Origin: Pseudomonas parafulva
GTDB taxonomy: Bacteria; Pseudomonadota; Gammaproteobacteria; Pseudomonadales; Pseudomonadaceae
NCBI RefSeq assembly: GCF_002021815.1
Contig: NZ_CP019952.1
Span: 2,945,001-3,009,000 of the forward strand
Reading direction: 5' to 3'
DNA: 64,000 bases
Shown: positions 51,901 through 64,000 of the stretch, one piece after another
Layout of the letters: each line of letters opens with the position of its first letter
Numbering within the stretch: position 1 is the first letter of the stretch
Notes under the pieces: generated by a model
The model's input: the letters and a program-made list of their open reading frames with translations, nothing else
Told to the model about the DNA's origin: nothing
Database searches by the model: none
Program-made: the position numbers and the translations under genes

Positions 51901-54900
51901 CCATCGCCGCCCTGCCCGGCCCAGCGCTGCACATCACTCAGCGCACTGTGTTCGTGGTCCCGAAGTGCCAGGTTGATGCTTTGTACGGTCTGTAACCAAC
52001 CGGCCAGCGCCAGCTGCGGCTCGGGCCGCGCGACCACCGGCAGGGTATTGATGAACAGGCCGATCTGCTGCTCGATGCCCTGCAACTGCGTAGGCCGGCC
52101 CGCGACCGTAGCCCCGAATGCCACGCTGTCGTGGCCGGTGTAGCGCTGCAACAGCAACAGCCAGGCGGCCTGCACGAGCGTGTTGAGGGTGACTTTCTGC
52201 TGACGGGCAAAGCCGTGCAACTGTTCGGTCATCGCAGCGTCCAGGCGCCATTTCAATTCGCCTTGCCCGGTCTGGCCGGTGGCGGCGCACTTGAGCGCAC
52301 GGCTCAGCCAGGTCGGCTCCTCAAGGGTGGCGAACTGTGCGCGCCAGAAGGCCTCGCTGGCCTGTTTGTCCTGGCGTTGCAACCAGCCGATGTAGTCACT
52401 GTAGCGCCCGTTCAGGCTCTGCAGCGCCTGGCCTGCGTAGTGCTGCAGCACCTCGCCAAGCAGCTGCGAATTGCTCCAGCCGTCGAGCAAAATGTGATGG
52501 CTGGTATAGATCAGCTGATAGCGATCATCCCCCGTGCGGGCCAGCGTCAAGCGCAGCAGTGGCGCCTGGGCCAGGTCGAAGCCTTGCTCGCGTTCGGCAT
52601 CAGCCAGGCGGGTCAATGCAGCGTCAAGATCTTCATGGCCACGCAGGTCGATTTCACGGCACGGCACCTGCACCTGCTTGCGCACCCACTGCAGCGGCTG
52701 GGCCAGCCCGCCTTGCCAGAGGAACCCGCTGCGCAATATGTCATGGCGCTGGACCACCGCCTGCCAGGCCTCACGGAAACGCTCGGGCGCCAGCCCCTCG
52801 ACGCTGACCGACAGCTGGTTGATGTAGTCCCCCCCTTGTTGCTCAAGCAAGCTGTGGAACAGCATGCCCTGCTGCATGGGCGAGAGCGGGTACAGGTCCT
52901 GGACGTCCGCCCAGGGCAGGCCAAGGGCGTCCAGCTGTGGCTGATCGAGCATGGCCAGCGGGAAGTCCGAAGGCGTCACCCCGGCACTGCCCGGCAACAG
53001 GCAGTGGGCGACCAGCTGGCTCAGCTCGCGTGCGTAATCCTGCGCCAACCGCTCGATGTCGCTGCGCTCGAACATCGCTTCGCTGAAGGTCCAGCCCAGG
53101 CGCAATTGGCCTGCGTACACCTGGCCGTTGATGCTCAGCCAATTGCCGAGCGGGGCCTCGGCGCCCTGTTCAGCGCCGGCGTCCTCGCTGGCTGGCACGA
53201 ACAGGGCACCCTGGTCGCTGGCAAAGCTGCCGTCGAACTGGCCCAGGTAGTTGAAGGTGATGCGCGGCTCGGCCAGGCCGTTGAGGGCTGCCTGCGACTG
53301 GGCGCTGCCCATGTAGCGCAGGGCGCCGTAGCCGATGCCCTTGTCAGGGATCGCGCGCAACTGCTGCTTGACGCGCTTGATCGCGTCGGTCACCTCAGCG
53401 GCATCGTCCAGGCGTACCGGGAAGGCGCTGGTGAACCAGCCCACTGTGCGGGTCAGGTCGACCTCGTCGAACAGCGCTTCACGGCCGTGCCCTTCGAGCT
53501 GGATCAGCGCCGAGGCCTGCCCAGTCCAGCGGCAGATCACGCGGGTCAGCGCGGTCAGCAGCAGGTCGTTGACCTGGGTGCGGTAGGCCGCCGGGGCCTG
53601 TTGCAGCAATTGCCGGGTCAGCGTGTCGTCCAGGCGCGTGTGTACCGTACAGGCATGGCGTTTTTCCAGGCTGGCGTGAGGACGCGCGCCTGGCAGGTGG
53701 TCGGCGGCGCCTGCGACCTGCGCCTGCCAGTACGGCAGCTGCTCGGCCAGGGCCGGGGTTTGCGCCAGTGCCTGCAGGCGTTCTGCCCAGTGCTTGTAGG
53801 CCGTGGTCTTGGCCGGCAGCGACAGCGCCTCGCCTGCCAGGCACTGCGAGTAGGCCTGCTGCAGATCGTCGAACAGAATGCGCCAGGACACACCGTCCAC
53901 GACCAGGTGATGAACCACCAGCAACAGCCGCTGACTGCCATCGTCCAACTCCGCCAGCACAGCCCGCAGCAGCGGCCCTTGGCGCAGGTCGAGGCTGCGC
54001 TGGGCCTGCTCGCACAACGCGGTCAGGGCCTGGCCGCGCGCGGCCGTGGCGTGCCACAGCAAAGGCGCCTGCTCCTCGGCGCTCTGTTGCTGGGCCGGTG
54101 CCCGGTGCCAGGCGAGCCCGGCTTGGGCATCGAAGCGCAGGCGCAAGGCGTCATGGTGCAGCACCAGCGCCTGCAACGCCGCTTCCAGCGCACGTGGCTG
54201 CAACGCCTGCGTCGGTGCCAGCAGCACGGACTGGTTCCAGTGGTGCGCATCAGCAATGCCCTGGGCGAAGAACCAGCGCTGGATGGCCAGCAGCGGCAGG
54301 CTGCCAGCGACCGGGCCCTGATCGATGCGGGCGACCTCGCCAAAACGGGCCACACCGGCCAAGGCCTGCACGGTCTGGTGCAGGAACAGGTCTTTGGGAC
54401 TGAGCACGATGCCGGCCTGACGGGCCCGGCTGACCATCTGGATCGAGATGATCGAATCACCGCCCAGCTCGAAGAAATTGTCGGTCACCCCCACCTGAGG
54501 CACCTTCAGCACCGCCTGCCAGATCTGCACCAGCGCCTGCTCGAGCGGGCTGCTGGCGGCCACATGCTGGCCTTGCAGCTGGGTAAGGTCGACTACGGGC
54601 AGGGCCTGGCGGTCGATCTTGCCGTTGGGGGTCAAGGGCATGCGTTCGAGCAACTGCACGTGCGTGGGCACCATGTAGTCGGGCAGGTCCACCTTCAAAC
54701 AGCGCTTGATCGATTCGCGGCGCTCAGCCTGGGCTTGATGATTGGACGCCAATTGCGGCGCGTCGTCGCTCACCACGTAGCCGACCAATTGCTGGCCGCT
54801 CGGGCCGGCCTGGGCCACCACCACCGCTTCGCGCACCCCCGGCACCGCCAGCAGGCGCGCTTCCACCTCGCCCAGCTCGATACGAAAACCCCGCACCTTG

Positions 54901-57637
54901 ACCTGGCGGTCGATGCGCCCGAGGTAGTCGATGATGCCGCTGCTGCGCAGGCTCACCCGATCACCGCTGCGGTACAGCCGGGCACCGTTGCCGAACGGGT
55001 CCGGTACGAACCTTTCAGCAGTGAGCGCCGGGCGCTTGAGGTAGCCACGGGCCAAGCCCTGCCCGCCCAGGTACAACTCACCCGGGATGGCCAGGGGCAA
55101 CAGGTTCAGGTTGGCATCGAGCACATACGCGCGCCGTTCACCGACGCGATCGCCAATGGGCGCATAGGCCGCACCGCAGCTGTCCTGTTCGCCAGCTTTC
55201 CAGATCAGGGGGGTGACCACGGTTTCGGTAGGGCCGTAGCCATTGATGATATAGGTCGGACGCAGTGCGCGCCGAGCAATGGCGTAGCTGGCCTCGGACA
55301 CCGCATCGCCGCCGAAGCAGTACACCCGCATCGGCGGTGGGTTGCCATCGCGCTCGGCGTGCTCGGCCAGTTGCTGAAGGTAGACCGGTGGAAACGCAGC
55401 GACCGTCACCCCATGTGCATGCATGGCGGCATAGGTTTGCTCCGGGGTCCACAGCTGCGGGTCGCGGATGAGCAGCGAAGCCCCGTGGGTCAGGGGCGTG
55501 AGCCAGCGTTCGTGGGCACCGTCGAAAGCGAATGACATGAAGTGCAGTTCGCAGTCGGCCGGCGTCATTTCGTAGCGCTCGCCAATGGCTCGGCAGTGCA
55601 TGGCGATGGGGCCATGGGCCACTGCCACCCCTTTGGGCAGGCCCGTGGAACCCGAGGTGTAGATGACGTAGGCCAGGTTATCGGCCTGGGCGGCGTTCGC
55701 TGGCGCGTGGCAGGGTTGCGCGGCCAGGTCCATGTGGTCCAGGGCCAGGGTTGCCAAGCCATCCGGTACCGGCAGGCGCTGCATGAGCGCGCTGTCGCTG
55801 AGCAGCAGGGCCATGCCGCTGTCCTGCATCAGATAGGACAGGCGCTCGCGGGGGTATTGCGGATCGAGCGGCGTATAGGCACCGCCGGCCTTGAGCACCG
55901 CCAACAGGCTCACGACCATCTCAAGGCCACGCTCCAGGGCGATACCGACCAGCACTTCCGGCCCCACCCCTGCTGTGACCAAAGCATGGGCCAGGCGATT
56001 GGCCTGCTGATCGAGCTGGGCAAAGCTCATGCGCTGCTCGCCAAACAGCAAGGCGGTGGCCTGCGGGGTTTGCGCAGCCCACTGGGCAATGCGCTCGTGC
56101 ACCAGCGGGCCGTCGGCATGGCGCAGGTCCGGGGCGTTGCGCACGGCGTGCAGGTGCTCATGCTCATCGACGGCCAGCATCGGCAGTGCAGCAACGCAGC
56201 GCGACGGATCGGCGACGAGGCCGCGCAGCAGGGTCAGCCAATGGCCCCCCAGGCGCTCGATGGTGGCGGCATCGAACAGGTCGCACGCATAGGTCAGCGA
56301 CGCCCACAGGCCGTCTTCACCCTCGACGGTGTCCAGCGTCAGGTCGAACGAGGCGCTGTGACTTTCCCAGAACAGCCCTTCGATTTCCAGGCCAGGCACC
56401 TGCTGGGCACGTGGGTCGCGGCCCTGGCGCTGATGGTTGTACATCACCTGGAACAACGGGTTGTGGCTCAGGCTGCGGTCTGGCTGCAAGGCTTCGACCA
56501 GTTGCTCGAACGGCAAGTCCTGATGCGCCTGAGCACCGAGTACCGTCTGCTTGACCTGTTGCAACAACGCCGGGAAGGCCAAGGCCCCCTGCACATCGGC
56601 GCGCAGCACCTGGGTGTTGACGAAGAAACCCAGCAGGCGATCGGTCTCGACCCGGTTGCGGTTGGCGTTGGGCACCCCGACGCGAATATCGGTCTGGCCG
56701 GTGTAGCGGTGCAGCAGCACCTGGAACGACGCCAGCAACAGCATGAACAGCGTGACCTGTTGCTGCTGCGCGAGGGCTTGCAAGGCTTCGCTCAGCGCCT
56801 TGTCGATGGGCAAGTCGAAACGCGCGCCGCGCAGGCTTGGCTGGGCCGCGCGCGGACGGTCGGTGGGCAACTCGAGCACCGGTTGATGCGCGCCCAGTTG
56901 CTCACGCCAGTAGGCCAGTTGCTGCTCGCTGCCGCCGGCTTCCATCCAGCGACGCTGCCAGATGGCATAGTCGGCGTACTGAATGGGCAGCGCAGGCAGC
57001 TGGACCGCCCGCCCGTGGACCAAGCCCAGGTACAGCTGCATCAGCTCATCGACCATGACCTGCATCGACCAGCCATCGGAGACGATGTGGTGCTGCACCA
57101 TCACCAGCACATGCTCATCGTCAGCCACCCTCAGCAGCCCCAGCCGTACCAGCGGGCCGTGCTCGAGGTCGAAGGGCCTGGCGATCTGCTGCTCGATCAA
57201 CGCCTGCACTTGGGCGTGATGATGCTCGGGTGCCAGGGTGGCCGGCAGGTGCAACGGCTCGATCGCGATCGGCAGTGAGCCATGCACGTGCTGGCAGGGC
57301 CGCTCGTCCTTCATCACGAAGGTGGTGCGCAGGGTCTCGTGGCGTGCCACCAGGGCATCGAACGCTTGTTGCAAGGCCTGGGTGTCGAGGTGACCGCGCA
57401 GGCGCAAGGCGGTAGGGATATGAGATGCGCTGCTGCCTGGCTCCAGTTGCCAAAGGAACCACTGGCGCTCCTGGGCGAAGGACAGCGGCAGGCTGTCTAA
57501 CTGCTCGCGGATGACAGGAATTGGCAGGTTGCCGGGCGAGACCTTTTGTTCGGCCATCTTGGCCAGGTACTGGCGGCGCTTGTCCACGGGCAAGGCGATG
57601 AAACGCTGGGCAATGCGCAGGGCGCTGGCGTGATCCA

Positions 57638-57638
<1 letters not shown>
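39951..57638 (-). CDS. pvdD: Four-module terminal pyoverdine NRPS with thioesterase
   Basis: A 5895-residue peptide synthetase. Domain order with approximate positions: C1 57540-56190, A1 56110-54580, PCP1 54545-54340, E1 54300-52990; C2 52960-51650, A2 51550-50050, PCP2 50015-49810, E2 49760-48460; C3 48420-47110, A3 47030-45535, PCP3 45505-45300, E3 45250-43940; C4 43910-42600, A4 42520-41035, PCP4 41010-40800, TE 40740-39990 (GWSLGG). Condensation motifs are HHIVSDGWS in C1 (LCL type) and HHILLDGWS/HHILMDGWS in C2-C4 (after E domains, DCL type). All E domains keep HHLVVDGVSW. PCPs read LGGDS. Pocket codes by eye: A1 DGEAYFGVTK, A2 and A3 DAEDIATVTK, A4 DGECYFGVTK, all with acidic residues suggesting basic substrates. 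Three consecutive D residues are predicted, then release by TE. The start ATG overlaps the upstream NRPS stop (TAATG). The symbol is by synteny with fpvA-pvdD. Confidence 0.93.
45711..47099 (-). repeat. Near-identical adenylation-domain repeat, copy in module 3
   Basis: About 1.39 kb covering the linker, nearly all of A3 and the start of its C-terminal subdomain, matching 50223-51611 with an offset of 4512 bp. The protein differs at only a handful of places (for example MVEDSR versus MIEDSR, GHVRLL versus GRVRLL, QPVPHT versus QPVAHT), while neighbouring C, PCP and E sequences are clearly less alike. Confidence 0.85.
50223..51611 (-). repeat. Near-identical adenylation-domain repeat, copy in module 2
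   Basis: The partner of 45711-47099, in the A2 domain. Both copies specify the same ten-residue pocket, so both modules should load the same amino acid. The abrupt loss of identity at both ends points to recent duplication or gene conversion of the A domain alone. Confidence 0.85.

Positions 57639-64000
<6,362 letters not shown>

Overview
The window reads as a chromosomal segment of a fluorescent Pseudomonas, most like the P. putida / P. entomophila group. The grounds are high G+C, Pseudomonas-type TCA enzymes, a pyoverdine cluster with the fpvI-pvdRT-opmQ-pvdP-pvdMNO-pvdE-fpvA order, and PvdS/Fur-type control sites. No tRNA, rRNA, CRISPR array or intact transposase gene was found.

Region 1 (1-11.8 kb) is the TCA-cycle locus. 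The minus strand reads sdhC-sdhD-sdhA-sdhB, then sucA-sucB-lpdG-sucC (sucC runs off the left edge). gltA is divergent on the plus strand. sdhC and gltA fire from back-to-back sigma-70-type promoters in the 352-bp space between them. Region 2 (11.8-17.1 kb) is minus-strand housekeeping and hypothetical genes: a START-domain periplasmic protein, a YkgJ-type Cys-cluster protein, a Lys/Ala-rich exported protein, a MocR/PdxR-type regulator with a candidate autoregulatory operator, and a three-gene set (solute-binding-like protein, DUF4398-type lipoprotein, OmpA-type lipoprotein). Region 3 (17.1-22.5 kb) is electron transfer from acyl-CoA dehydrogenases: etfB-etfA (minus) divergent from ETF:ubiquinone oxidoreductase (plus). 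A PsrA-type operator touches the plus promoter. An MHS-type transporter lies beyond a 30-31-bp perfect hairpin.

Region 4 (22.6-64 kb) is the pyoverdine locus. An FpvI-like ECF sigma factor with a Fur-box-like site is divergent from pvdR-pvdT-opmQ (efflux/recycling). pvdP (ferribactin tyrosinase) is divergent from pvdM-pvdN-pvdO-pvdE (periplasmic maturation and export of precursor into the periplasm), followed by fpvA (ferripyoverdine receptor). All three maturation/export promoters carry an exact TAAAT-N16-CGT iron-starvation box. Two NRPS genes fill the last 24 kb on the minus strand. The upstream one (incomplete at the right edge) has two serine modules. The downstream one has four modules, three with epimerase domains, and a terminal thioesterase. 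An esterase-like gene follows it.

Putting the modules in order, the C-terminal half of the peptide is predicted as ...Ser-Ser-D-X-D-Y-D-Y-X'. X and X' share one binding-pocket type (DGE[A/C]YFGVTK), and the two Y modules have identical pockets (DAEDIATVTK). The acidic pocket residues suggest basic amino acids. pvdF and fpvR are absent from the places they hold in P. aeruginosa PAO1. Loss of pvdF fits a cyclic hydroxy-ornithine rather than a formyl-hydroxy-ornithine siderophore. The most notable structures are the duplicated adenylation domains (an 890-bp exact repeat and a ~1.39-kb near-exact repeat), a degenerate receiver-domain protein next to fpvI, and a MITE-like element downstream of fpvA.
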